Positions 40,376 through 50,643 of a stretch of DNA of 64,000 bases are shown in pieces. How positions within the stretch are numbered: position 1 is the stretch's first letter; each line of letters opens with the position of its first letter. A program made the position numbers and the translations under genes. The notes beneath the pieces are model-generated. The model was not told the DNA's origin and made no database searches. It saw only the letters and a program-made list of their open reading frames with translations. Source of the DNA: Schizochytrium sp. TIO01 (taxonomy: Eukaryota; Sar; Bigyra; Thraustochytrida; Thraustochytriidae); NCBI GenBank assembly GCA_004764695.1, contig SMSO01000037.1, positions 3,656,337-3,720,336 of the forward strand, given 5' to 3'.

Positions 40376-41241
40376 TCATATTCTGACCTAAATATCTTCC
40401 AAAAGGCATGTTCCGCCGGGTACTCTGCAAGTCTTTCCCTTTTTCCGCCTCCAAGTTCTAATATCTACATTAAGTACATTTAACTACATGCATCATAAAA
40501 TGCCCCCTGACGCTGCAGCTGGGAGACTCCCTGGTGGGCGAGGAAAAGGTGAGGAAAAGGAAAGAGAGATAGAGGGCACACTGAAAGACCCTTTTCACAA
40601 TGCTCAGTGTGATGTGAGAGATGAGGCCTCAGTGGTATGAGAGGGAGAGAGTATTTCTTTCTAGGTTTCTTGAAAAAATAAAAGAAAAAATAGTTGTTAA
40701 ATTTATATGTCTAAGAGAGTGAGTGCTACTCCCCATGAAACCTTTTTTTTTTTTCGTCGGCTTAGAAGGCCCTGCTATGTGTGGCTATAGGTATTCCTTA
40801 GGAATAGGCCGATCCTTAGCAATAGGGGAAGAAGGAGAGCAAAGAAAGAATGCAATAGAAAAAGAATGCGAAAGAAAGCGAAAGGAAGAAAGAACGAAGC
40901 AGAGACAGAACTATTTCTAGCAAGAGCTTGAGTCGGGACAGGTAAGCCGCAAACCTTTGCAGCGAAGTTGCAGCATACACGATACGACACAGCACGACGC
41001 AAGATATTGTTACAGAGAAATATAAATTGGCCGCAGGTCTGTAAAGTTTACCTCTGCGCTCGCGAGCAGTCCTGAAATCGAGAACTGGCCTGTCGATATC
41101 ACTGTTGTTATCCAACAGCAGCAAGAAAAAGCACTCCAAGGCCATCCTGGACGGAGATATAAGCGACAATAAAGATTGCGAGGTTGCAAGCTCAAAGCTC
41201 CAGCTCTTTGTGAGGGACTGCACAGACCAGAAAGGGCCAAC

Positions 41242-42459
41242 ATGTTTGATTTGGATGTAGTTATCGTTGGAGGCGGCATCGCTGGCCTCAGCACCGCGCT
41301 GTTCCTTAAGCGCTTTGGTTACAATGTAGTTGTCTACGAGCGGACTCCTAAAATCTTGCCCGTGGGTGCTGCAATTTCTGTGTGGAGTAATGGTGTCAAG
41401 GTAATGAACCGTCTTGGCTTTGGCAAACAAATGCAGGAGCTTGGAGGCCAGATGGATTCAATGATCTATCGCGACGAAAAGGGCACAGAGCTAGTCAACA
41501 TGGACTTGCGTCCGGTATACAAGGAAGTCGGGGAGCGTTGTTATCCGGTACCTCGTGCTGATCTGCAGCAGATGCTCATGGACCAGTATGTCGCCGAGGG
41601 TGGCAACTTGGTCTTGGGTCGTTCCTGCGTCAGCGTTCACAAAGTGGATGAGAGCGACGAGAACAGCAAGCTATATGTGAAGTTCGATGATGGGTCAAAG
41701 TCGATGGAGTGTGACCTTTTGGTCGGTGCTGACGGGATTCGCTCAAATGTTCGCACCTATGTGCTTGAAAAGGAGGTTGCGCCTGTATACCACTACACAA
41801 ACTGGAATGGTCTTGTTACCATGGACTCTGCAATTGGCGAGCAGACTGAATGGGTTATGCACGTTGGAGAGGGCAAACGCGCATCGGTCATGCCTGTCGG
41901 AAATGGACGATTTTACTTTTTCATGGGTGCTCCTATCGCAGAAGATGCCCCCGCACCCGAACGCGGATCGGAGGCTATGCGTGAGGAGCTCAAGCAGATC
42001 TTCAAGGGCTGGCCCGCAAAGGTTCAGAATTTGATTGATGCTATTGATGTTAACACGTTGAACCGCATACCCATTTGCGATGTCGACCCTCTTCCTCACT
42101 TGTGGCGTGGCCACGCGGTACTGATTGGCGATGCTGCTCACTCGACCACACCAACTCTCGGCCAAGGCGGCTGCCAGGCGCTTGAGGACTCGGAGGTGCT
42201 TGCATCCTTCCTCACAACCACCAATGTGGGGGTTGCTGATGCTCTATCTCGTTACCAGCAGCACCGCCTCGAGCGAGTCCACACAATGGTGCTTAAGGCT
42301 CGTGAACGTACAGCACAAATCTACCCTCGTAATGCAGAACAGGAACGTGCAACACAAGAATGGTATAATGAACTCAAGACTTCCAAGGACATTGGAACTA
42401 ATATTCTTCGAGGTATTGCTGCTAACATCATGCAAGGACCTTGGCCCCCACGCTTGTAA
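41242..42459 (+). CDS. hpxO: FAD-dependent urate hydroxylase (HpxO type)
   Basis: A 405-residue group A flavin monooxygenase that closely follows bacterial HpxO, which converts urate to 5-hydroxyisourate with NADH and O2 in place of uricase. Landmarks are the dinucleotide fold G10-G-G-I-A-G15, the HpxO-typical block GAAISVWSNGVK (42-53), CYPVPRADLQ, VNWNGLV-like YTNWNGLV (about 185-192), GEGKRASVMPVGNGRFYFF, and GDAAHSTTPTLGQGG (296-310) for FAD binding. Zeaxanthin epoxidases and salicylate hydroxylases share the fold but not these blocks. I start at ATG 41242 (GCCAACATG); the frame is open further up without ATG. The end Pro-Arg-Leu resembles a minor PTS1, which is only suggestive. Divergent to the purine fusion gene. 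Confidence 0.93.
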   Translation: MFDLDVVIVGGGIAGLSTALFLKRFGYNVVVYERTPKILPVGAAISVWSNGVKVMNRLGFGKQMQELGGQMDSMIYRDEKGTELVNMDLRPVYKEVGERCYPVPRADLQQMLMDQYVAEGGNLVLGRSCVSVHKVDESDENSKLYVKFDDGSKSMECDLLVGADGIRSNVRTYVLEKEVAPVYHYTNWNGLVTMDSAIGEQTEWVMHVGEGKRASVMPVGNGRFYFFMGAPIAEDAPAPERGSEAMREELKQIFKGWPAKVQNLIDAIDVNTLNRIPICDVDPLPHLWRGHAVLIGDAAHSTTPTLGQGGCQALEDSEVLASFLTTTNVGVADALSRYQQHRLERVHTMVLKARERTAQIYPRNAEQERATQEWYNELKTSKDIGTNILRGIAANIMQGPWPPRL

Positions 42460-44423
42460 AGCCTTTAAAGTAACCAATGGTGCTTTGATGCACCGTCCTG
42501 TGCGTCAATTATGACAGCAATTTTCGTACACAACCGCTAGCTATATTTGGTATCACAACAGCAATAGTCATACTCCCATCCAAGATACGCATCCAAGTCT
42601 TCACCTCCTCATCACTACACTTACAATGATCAAAGTGTAGAATTGAAACAACCCGCGATGGTATTTAACCCTTCATACTTTTGCAAAAAGAAAAAGATGA
42701 ATCTGTGAAGCAATCACATTAGAAAATACTGAAGTGTTGTCTAGTTTGTCTGGAGCAACGCAAAAAAAAAATACATAAACTTCTGTCCAAAGGCATCTGA
42801 AATGGCGCTGCATGAGTGGACTGTTCAGATGTAGCTTTATATAAATAATAGAACAATTGCACTTTTTTAAAGTTCTTCAATCAACATATTATATTATCCA
42901 GTCTAATATGGTTTAAAACCTGTACTTCAAAAGACTTGAAATCCAATTTCGTAGGATATGATCAGAGGTGAGAGCACGAAAAACTCCATAGAAAGACTTT
43001 TAAATTCGACAGATACGCTGCGAGTAGCACACACGGGTTCACTAACTTGGAGATCTCTATTTTTAAGGATTAAAAATCAAGTCTTCTGATTAAAATCTAA
43101 TTCAGAGTAAAATCGTTGAGTTTGTATTCGACCCCATGATGAAAGTTTATCTTGTTTTATTAAAAGAAAGAGACTATTTGCCTTGAAGTTGGAATTTGTA
43201 CCCCTGGTGGAATCTCCATATTGGAGGAGTAAGCATTGTTCTTAGTAAGCTGTAATTTTAATACCAGCAATAATACAGAACATCTAATTCAAGCTCGGGA
43301 TTAGTAGATTTAATCGAGAAAGCAGAAAGTGAAGAGCATAGGGATAAGGCATGCATATTCCAAAATTTTAAAATAATTCCATTCCTTGAGTATCTCTCTA
43401 GTGCAAGATAGTATCTCTCTTTTGGAGAAATCCTACAAGTCTAATACAGTAAAGAAACTAGCAACTATATCTAGAAAATGCTAACGTAGGAAAAACAAAC
43501 GCAAAGAAGACGATATGTTTGGTGAAGTATAAAATGATCAAACGATTAAAGTATATTCAGAGACATTGCAGGTATTTGAGATGCTGTAAGTAACAATCTT
43601 AAGTCGCAGTATAAGCCTTCTACTGATTGGAATTGTAGGGAAACTTGAATGAGAGGCCTTTTGTCTTCCAGCAATTGCTTTGGTGTTTCATTTGTGGAAC
43701 GAAGTCATCTAGCGTCCGTAGATCATAAGACCAGCATTCCGAAATCATGTTATAATGAGCAATAGTTATATATAGAATGTCTGTGCAAAAACATATGGTG
43801 TTTCATATGATGGTTATTTAATTACTCTTATTCAAGACATCGACTTTTGGTGAAAAGCCAGACTTCTGCAAACTATGATCACTTTCTTCATCGTCAATCA
43901 TTCAATTCCGTTTAACACTTCCAATTGCATGTCATATCAATCCCATATCCATTTTTTAAAGTGCCGTGAAACAATTTAATCAAAAGCCAGAAAGAATTCA
44001 GAGGTTTTATTAATGTTTTGGTTACATCTATATAAATAATTTAAAGTTGAAAAACTGTCAGCATACCACAACGTGGCAAAGCACAACGAACTTGATGAGC
44101 GCACTTAATTTGCACGCGATTTTGACGTATGAAGAAAGCCGAAATTTCACTTATTCTTAGAATCCAATGACCATGAAAGCATTGGCTAGGAAATTTTTAA
44201 GATACAAAAAAGGTGCTCCCAGATTTTAAAATAAGTAGCTTACTATTAAATATTATTATTTTTTTTAAAACAAAAAAGAAAAACAAAAATACAGCATAAG
44301 AAACCATCCTGGACAGATTTCACAGATACAAAAGAACAACAACAAAAAACAAAGAGATGAAATACTTTGTTGGATTCCTTAGCCTAATTAGAGAGATTAA
44401 TACGAATAGCTTTAGACTCACGA

Positions 44424-44698
44424 AAATAGCTCAGAGATCCTGGATTCCTGTTAGTACCAAAGTCTCTGATTAGGACTACCTAAGGATTGAGTAGGGTATC
44501 TGCAGTGTGAAACTAGTACTATTACGTAGGTACGGTCCGAAGAGTATACGCTCTCAAGTCACGATCCACTATCACGGGTGACTGTTTTGACTTGAGCTGC
44601 TACCCAATGAGGTGATTGACAAGGCAACCTCGCGTTCTCGAAAGTAACCCAGAATCCAGGAATCCTACGTTCGTACGAAGACACTTTAATTAAACCAT
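44424..44698. repeat. Degenerate direct repeat of about 55 bases
   Basis: The segment beginning CGAAAATAGCTCAGAGATCC (about 44428) is echoed by one beginning CGAAAGTAACCCAGAATCC (about 44640), with similar but diverged sequence continuing downstream. They flank the inverted repeat at 44553. Confidence 0.4.
44553..44596. promoter_or_regulatory. Inverted repeat CTCAAGTCA...TGACTTGAG
   Basis: Perfect 9-base arms (44553-44561 and 44588-44596) enclose a 26-base loop that contains a nested AGTCAC/GTGACT pairing. It is 260 bases upstream of the armadillo-repeat gene start. It could be a dimeric transcription-factor site or an RNA hairpin; no function can be assigned. Confidence 0.4.
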
Positions 44699-44855
44699 GT
44701 CGTATCTTCTTAGACGAAGACAAGTACACCAGTAATTGAACACATTCAATGTGCTGCTTTTCTCAAACCATTGTGTTGCAGACCTCTAACGGAGGTAACC
44801 AGGTGAAGCGATTTGCCGGAGTCAGTGTACCTGTTGCAACCCGAGCTCAATCACC

Positions 44856-47645
44856 ATGTCTCTACAGCTCCTCAGCCAGGAGCATGAATGTTTTGTTGAT
44901 TGCATGAAAACGCAGCTTGCCTTTGGACAATTTCCAAGAAATGTTTCAAAATTCATTTTGCAAAGCTCGGCCAATAGCCAGGGCTATTCAGAAGTCGTTT
45001 GTCGCAAAGTCGCCTCATTAGTTTTAGACGCCATGCGCAACCACTGTGAAAATATCATGCTACAACGGGGCGCGTGCGATGCACTTGCAAAATTTACTTG
45101 CAATGATGCTCGCAATCGGGAGATCCTTTGTCAAGAGCTCAACGCTGGGGTGGAAATCATTGAAGCTATGCGTAACCACCGTGGTGATGTTTTCTTACAA
45201 CAGAACGCGTGTCGTGCGCTTTCAAACTTCGCCTCGGGCAATACTCGAAATCGCGAGATTCTATGTCAAGAGCTTAGTGCTGGTGTAGGTATCCTTGAGG
45301 CCATGCGGAATCACCGTGCAGATGCCATTCTGCAACAAAGCGCGTGTATTGCGCTCAGTAACTTGACTTACAACAATCCTCGAAATTGCGACATTCTCTG
45401 TCAAGAGCTCGACGCAGGTGTAGGTGTTCTTGAGGCCATGCGTAATCACCGTGAAAATGTCATTCTGCAACAGCACACATGCATCTTGCTGTCTAGTATC
45501 ACTGATCACAGTACTCGTAATCGTGAGATTCTGTGTCAACGGTTCGATTCTGGTTCTTGCATTGTTGAGGCCATGCGTAACCACCGTGGAGATGCTACAA
45601 TACAACAGAAGGCGTGTGTTGCGCTCTCGAACTTTGCTTTAGACAATATTTGTAATCGTATGATTCTCTGCCAAGAGCTCGACGCTGGTGCTTACATTGT
45701 TGAAGCAATGCGCAGGCACCCAAATGATGCCATTCTACAACAAGAAGCGTGTGGCGCGCTTTGGAGCCTTACTTGCAACAATGCTCGTAATCGTGAGATT
45801 CTTTGTCAAGAGCTCAACGCCGGTGCCGACGTTGTTAAAGCTATGCGCAACCATCGCGAAGATGTCATGCTACAGCAAAACGCATGTGGTGCACTTTTGA
45901 GTTTTGCCTGCAACGATGCTCGTAATCAAGAAACCCTTTGTCAAGAGCTCAACGCTTGTGCGGACATTCTTGATGCCATGCGCAATCACCATGCAGATGC
46001 CATTCTGCAACAGAATGCTTGTCGTGCGCTTTGGATCATTGCCTCAGACAATACCCGTAATCGGGAGGTTCTGTGTCAACAACTTAACGCTGGTATTTAC
46101 ATTGTAGAAGCCATGCGTACTCATCGTGGAGATGTCCTTCTACAACAGAATGCGTGTCGTGCGCTTTGGATCTTTATTTGTAACAATCCGAGGAATCGTG
46201 AGATCTTGTGTCAAGAACTCAACGCTGGATTTTACGTTATTGAGGCCATGCACATTCACACTGCAGATGCTAAGCTAGAACAAGAAGCGTGTGCTGTGCT
46301 CTCGAACTTAAGTTCAGACAATGCTCGCAATCGTGTGATTCTCTGCCAAGAGCTCGACGCTGGTGCTTACATTGTTGAAGCAATGCGCAGGCACCCAAAG
46401 GATGCCATTCTACAACAAGAAGCGTGTGGTGCGCTTTGGAGCCTTACTTGCAACAATGCTCGTAATCGTGAGATTCTTTGTCAAGAGCTCAACGCCGGTG
46501 CAGACGTTGTTAAAGCTATGCGCAACCATCGCGAAGATGTCATGCTACAACGGAACGCATGTGGCGCACTTTTGAGTTTTGCTTGTGACAATGCTCGTAA
46601 TCGAGAAGTTCTTTGTCAAGAACTTAACGCTGGTGCATACCTTCTTGATGCCATGCGCAATCATCATGCAGATGTCACTCTACAACAGAATGCTTGTCGT
46701 GTGCTTTGGAGCTTTGCCTCAGACAATACTCTTAATCGTGAGATTCTCTGTCAAGAGCTCAACGCTGGTGCTTACATTGTTGAGGCCATGCGCAATCACA
46801 GTGCAGATGCCACCATTCAACAGAATGCTTGTTGCGTGCTCTCGAGCTTTACTGCCAACAATCCTCGAAATCGTGAGATTCTCTGTCAAGAGCTCAACGC
46901 TGGTTCTTGCATTGCTCAGGCCATGTGCAATCATCGTGCAGATGCCATTCTACAACAAAAAGCGTGTGAGGCGCTCAGAAACTTTACATACAAAAATGCT
47001 CACAATCGTCAGATTCTCTATCAACGGTGCAATGCTCGTGGGGAGATCATTCAGGCCATGCATAATCACCAGGGTGATTCTACCCTACAGCAGAAGGCGT
47101 ATGGTGCACTTTTGAACCTCACCGTAAGCAATACCCACAAGCACAAGATTCTTTGCCAAGGGTACAAGGCAGGTGCTGATATTGTTGAAGCTGTGCGCAT
47201 TTACCATGAGAATGCCATTCTACAACAGAATGCGTGTGCTGCATTCAGAAGCTTAAGTTGCAAGACTACTCACAATCGCGAGAGTCTTTGTAAAGTGCTT
47301 AACGCAGGTGCTTACATTGTTGAAGCCATGCGCACTCATTGTGAAGATGACGTTCAACAGCGGAGCGCGTGTCGTACACTTTGGAGCTTCATTTTGGGGA
47401 GCGCTCGTGATCGCGCTGCTCTTTACAAGGAGCTCAACGCCGGAACAGACGTGGTCGAAGCCGTGCCTAACCACCTTGCAGATGCTATTATGCAACATAG
47501 CACGTGTATTGCGCTTTGGAACTTTACTTGCAACAATGCTTCTGATCGTAAATTTCTATGCCAGGTGTTTAGTGCTGCTATGGACATTTTAGGCGTTCTG
47601 TTTCCCAGCCCAGGAAGTGCTATGCTACGTGTGAGACCATTTTAA
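44856..47645 (+). CDS. Armadillo-like repeat protein with about 20 tandem 45-residue units
   Basis: A 929-residue protein made almost entirely of tandem 45-residue helical repeats. A consensus unit contains NREILCQELNAGA, then IVEAMRNHR-DA, then LQQNACxALxSF. The pattern (EAMRNH, Q-AC-AL-NL) is that of the armadillo-like repeats abundant in stramenopiles and algae, which fold into superhelical protein-binding surfaces. Nineteen full units and one partial C-terminal unit can be counted. Units 6-8 and 11-13 are nearly identical in DNA, 675 bp apart, which marks a recent duplication of a multi-unit block. There is no signal peptide, membrane segment or catalytic domain. The conserved Cys in each unit (LCQE and NAC) is notable. 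Partner and function are unknown. The start has a TCACCATG context. Confidence 0.85.
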   Translation: MSLQLLSQEHECFVDCMKTQLAFGQFPRNVSKFILQSSANSQGYSEVVCRKVASLVLDAMRNHCENIMLQRGACDALAKFTCNDARNREILCQELNAGVEIIEAMRNHRGDVFLQQNACRALSNFASGNTRNREILCQELSAGVGILEAMRNHRADAILQQSACIALSNLTYNNPRNCDILCQELDAGVGVLEAMRNHRENVILQQHTCILLSSITDHSTRNREILCQRFDSGSCIVEAMRNHRGDATIQQKACVALSNFALDNICNRMILCQELDAGAYIVEAMRRHPNDAILQQEACGALWSLTCNNARNREILCQELNAGADVVKAMRNHREDVMLQQNACGALLSFACNDARNQETLCQELNACADILDAMRNHHADAILQQNACRALWIIASDNTRNREVLCQQLNAGIYIVEAMRTHRGDVLLQQNACRALWIFICNNPRNREILCQELNAGFYVIEAMHIHTADAKLEQEACAVLSNLSSDNARNRVILCQELDAGAYIVEAMRRHPKDAILQQEACGALWSLTCNNARNREILCQELNAGADVVKAMRNHREDVMLQRNACGALLSFACDNARNREVLCQELNAGAYLLDAMRNHHADVTLQQNACRVLWSFASDNTLNREILCQELNAGAYIVEAMRNHSADATIQQNACCVLSSFTANNPRNREILCQELNAGSCIAQAMCNHRADAILQQKACEALRNFTYKNAHNRQILYQRCNARGEIIQAMHNHQGDSTLQQKAYGALLNLTVSNTHKHKILCQGYKAGADIVEAVRIYHENAILQQNACAAFRSLSCKTTHNRESLCKVLNAGAYIVEAMRTHCEDDVQQRSACRTLWSFILGSARDRAALYKELNAGTDVVEAVPNHLADAIMQHSTCIALWNFTCNNASDRKFLCQVFSAAMDILGVLFPSPGSAMLRVRPF
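45676..46590 (+). repeat. Segmental duplication inside the armadillo gene (675-bp offset)
   Basis: Sequence from about 45676 recurs at about 46351, nearly base-perfect through roughly two units and recognisable through a third. Other units differ much more from each other, so this exchange is younger than the array. Confidence 0.85.
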
Positions 47646-48049
47646 AACTTCACTTAAGTCAGAACTCCACGTTAGAAAAGACACTGTTTTAGCTCTGCGT
47701 AATTGCTATGCTGATATAATTGTCCACCATGAACATCCGAGGTGGCTCGCAATGATCACTTTGATAGTCCTCGCAATCGCCATATTTCCTTTACCAAGTT
47801 CTAGGTAATAGCGTAGATATTGTGAAGCCAATACGCAAACACCATACCTCTACCAGTATTTGATAGAAAAAGGATGCATCATTTTAAAATCTTACTATCC
47901 ATATCATTCGTAATCGTATTCTTTCCACAAACAGGACACATTTCCAATTCTATTACCAACAAAGTGAAGAGATAAACCAGCCTCAATCATTAAAAAATGC
48001 ACAATTAGTTTCTCTTTACTTGCTTGACTTTTTTGGAACAATAGCGAGA
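47646..48049. other. Short spacer, possible decayed repeat tail
   Basis: Just past the stop of the armadillo gene the sequence still contains echoes of the repeat (for example AACTTCACT, then TAATTGC near 47700 and AATACGCAAACACCAT near 47830). This suggests that additional units have decayed. No intact gene. Confidence 0.4.
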
Positions 48050-48890
48050 AGATGCTGCGCTTGCTCTTAGGAGTACCGAAGTATTTGGGATTACGAAGAT
48101 CCTCCAGAAATCCAGGAACCTTGGGCTCTCATCCAAGACGCTCACGTGTAGTCTCAGGTGAGGCTGTGTACTGAATCCTCACAAACGGAGTCAAGAATGT
48201 GAAATGTGTGGCAGCCTTTTCCGAACTTACAAACTTCACAGACACTTTAAGGTTTGCTCCCAGCATCTCTGCAATATCATTGCATGGAACCTCCTCTGCG
48301 ACAGCATGGATCCTCTGTCCAGCAGGACCCTTGGTTACTGCCAACACAAATGCGTTGGCAGCATCATCACGGTGTACCGTACCCCAGCGGCTGCTGCTGT
48401 CAACAACATACAGAAATACCTAAGCGGCTTGGGCAAGCCTGTTGAATATCTTGAAAAATGTTTGGTCACCTATGCCATGCACAGTTAGCCGGTTTATCAA
48501 CACCTTCTTTTGTAACTCCAAAAAACGATTCAAAATTGGAATGAATGCGCCGGAATCCATTGCCATTGTAAAACCCATGCAAACGAGTGCAGGGTAGGGT
48601 AACTTTTTGGCATCAAAGATGTTCATCGTGAAAGTCTTTTCATAATACTTACATCGCCAGTCACTGGAGACCTAAAGGACACAGTTTTGGTGAGTATGGC
48701 CAAACTCACCCATAGTTATGTTTACTCGGATGATAAACCTATTAACCTCTGAAGCTTTAAACTTGTTTCTGTTCGGATAATAATGTCCATGGTCCTTTGT
48801 TTTTTCCAGTGATGGTTCAAAAACGTCAGAAACGCTTCTGCTGAAATGTAATTCTAGTGTAGTTCTCAGCAATTCACACATCTCAAACAA
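48050..48890 (-). pseudogene. Decayed atypical short-chain dehydrogenase (NAD-dependent epimerase-like)
   Basis: Reading leftwards on the minus strand, the C-terminal half of an atypical SDR can be traced. SGAFIPILNRFLEL is followed by a break, then SSSRWGTVHRDDAANAFVLA, PAGQRIHAVAEE, AATHFTFLTPF, TTRERLG, a TGA exactly where the family has Trp, then EPKVPGFLEDL. A TAG and at least one frame change interrupt the segment before the SRWG motif. An upstream piece (48672-48890) may be the preceding beta-strand region in yet another frame. No Rossmann GxxGxxG segment was found. Several independent lesions indicate a pseudogene; introns alone would not explain the in-domain TGA. Confidence 0.7.
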
Positions 48891-50052
48891 TACGCATAGG
48901 CGGTTCGTTAAAAGAACGCTGCAAACTCAATTATTGAGAAACGCGGTGGTGCGAAAAGCTTACTGATACTAGTGTAATAGCAGTAGGTAACATTGGAGGC
49001 CCAAAAGAAATAATAATTTTTTAACGGTTTCTTTTGAGTACTATACTTCAAGTTTTATTATGGATGTCTGCCATATTCTCATGATCAACTGAAAGGGACA
49101 CGTTGGTGTCGTTCATGGAAGTTAGTCTCAACAGTTCATCGCGGCATCGATTGTTTCGCGAGACGATCTATCGAGAGTGGAAAACTGAAACCTACGTTTC
49201 GAACTACAAGGCGAGAGAACAAGGACATCTTTCTCAAATAACACAGCGCCGCTTTAGGCACCTAAGCCAGTACTCGGAGGATATACTTGCCTTCATTGGC
49301 CGTCCGTCACAGCAATTGACATAGTGTAAAGGAGTTCTGATTCCGCCCCATCTCCATATCCAAGTGTCCTCGGGGTCGGCATGAAACTATTGAACCTTAT
49401 CTTTCAGATCTATCTTTATCTAACCCAATTAGTCGTACCGCGTATCAGTTTTCAACAGCTTTCCTGCCGCCTTGGTGTTTGTGACTTGAGCGCAATCCAT
49501 CATCAGGCATCGTACCTGTGTAAGTCCAAGTATCTGAGCAGGCTAGAAGTAATAGTCTCCGTCATCTTCTTTTTGGAGCTTGCGGTCTCTTCTTGAACAG
49601 CCCTGGGAAAAATTGGAAAACTTGGCAACCAAATTTCCTTATTCTGCATTGCCACAGTTCTGTGCGATTCATCACCCAAGTTCTTCAACTCTCAGTGGTT
49701 ACAGCTGCTAAGTCTAACCTCGTTACACTCTTCGAGCTCTCCCCTCCATGCGTCCACCCCACTCGTCCCGCTCAGAGTGCTGCTCGAGCAGCAATAGCCC
49801 ATCTTGGACTTCCTTCACACAGTCTCCACCAGCTGTCTCGACTGCCGTGAAAATCCCTCAGGCTCTTCAACAGACCCAGCAACAGTTTGAACTTCAAACT
49901 TCGAGTTGGCCCTGCACAACGCCGTTCAGAAACACCACATATGGCTATAGCAATCTTTTCGAATCCTAAAACCTTGAAACCTGAGCTCCTCTTTTCGCAA
50001 ACTTCTTCGTGACCTTTTTCGAAGCCAACTTTCGAGCGACGTTCAATCACTT

Positions 50053-50053
50053 T

Positions 50054-50114
<61 letters not shown>

Positions 50115-50166
50115 CTTTAATCAATGAATGAATGAATGAATGAATGAATGAATGAATGAATCAATG

Positions 50167-50206
<40 letters not shown>
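50053..50206. repeat. Compound (AATC)n-(AATG)n-(AATC)n satellite
   Basis: About 62 bases of AATC units, a short break, about 37 bases of AATG units, then about 46 bases of AATC units. Confidence 0.95.
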
Positions 50207-50603
50207 CGAATCTCAACTTTCTAATCACTCACACATTACTTTCCTTCTAGCCAGCATGCTTTTGGAAGCGGAACTCGAATCTTGTGGGAAGAAGCGCGAA
50301 ATGAGCCAGCCAGCACTCCACATAGCTCACCGAGTGCTAGTCGGGCATGCATAGGGCCGCTGGTAGGCGAAATGATGGGGCGGTTGCGCGAAACCGCTCT
50401 GTTCGCACTCTCCGGGGTTTCCCTTCCAACGATAACTCTGGACTGTTTGTTTGTTTGTGTTGCCACGAACCAACCTTGGGGACTATCAAGTGCAGAGTTA
50501 TCATTTGGTACCTCCCTCCCTCCCTCCCTCCCTGCCCCTCTCCTGATTGATTCACCCTCCGTACGCGCATGCATGTACTCCAACAAGGTCTCCGGCGTCG
50601 AAG

Positions 50604-50604
<1 letters not shown>

Positions 50605-50636
<32 letters not shown>

Positions 50637-50643
50637 TTTCTTT
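50605..50643. repeat. (TTTC)n microsatellite
   Basis: A run of TTTC units, slightly interrupted near its right end. Confidence 0.9.

Larger units (their letters stand above)
36501..41241. other. 4.7-kb divergent spacer of the purine locus
   Basis: It separates the fusion gene (-) from HpxO (+) and must contain both promoters. Near 36.9-38.5 kb it is full of microsatellites. I see no supported gene; a 79-codon frame at 36649-36888 is discussed under rejected items. Two copies of a roughly 30-base motif occur at 38073 and 40346. Confidence 0.55.
42460..44855. other. 2.4-kb intergenic region, no gene seen
   Basis: Strongly AT-rich sequence with no coding potential I can support. Its right end, before the armadillo-repeat gene, carries an inverted repeat and a degenerate direct repeat that are listed separately. 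Confidence 0.55.

Noticed and set aside
41176-41241. Upstream extension of the HpxO frame
   Set aside because: The extension starts at TTG. The ATG at 41242 is in good context and directly precedes the conserved FAD-binding strand.
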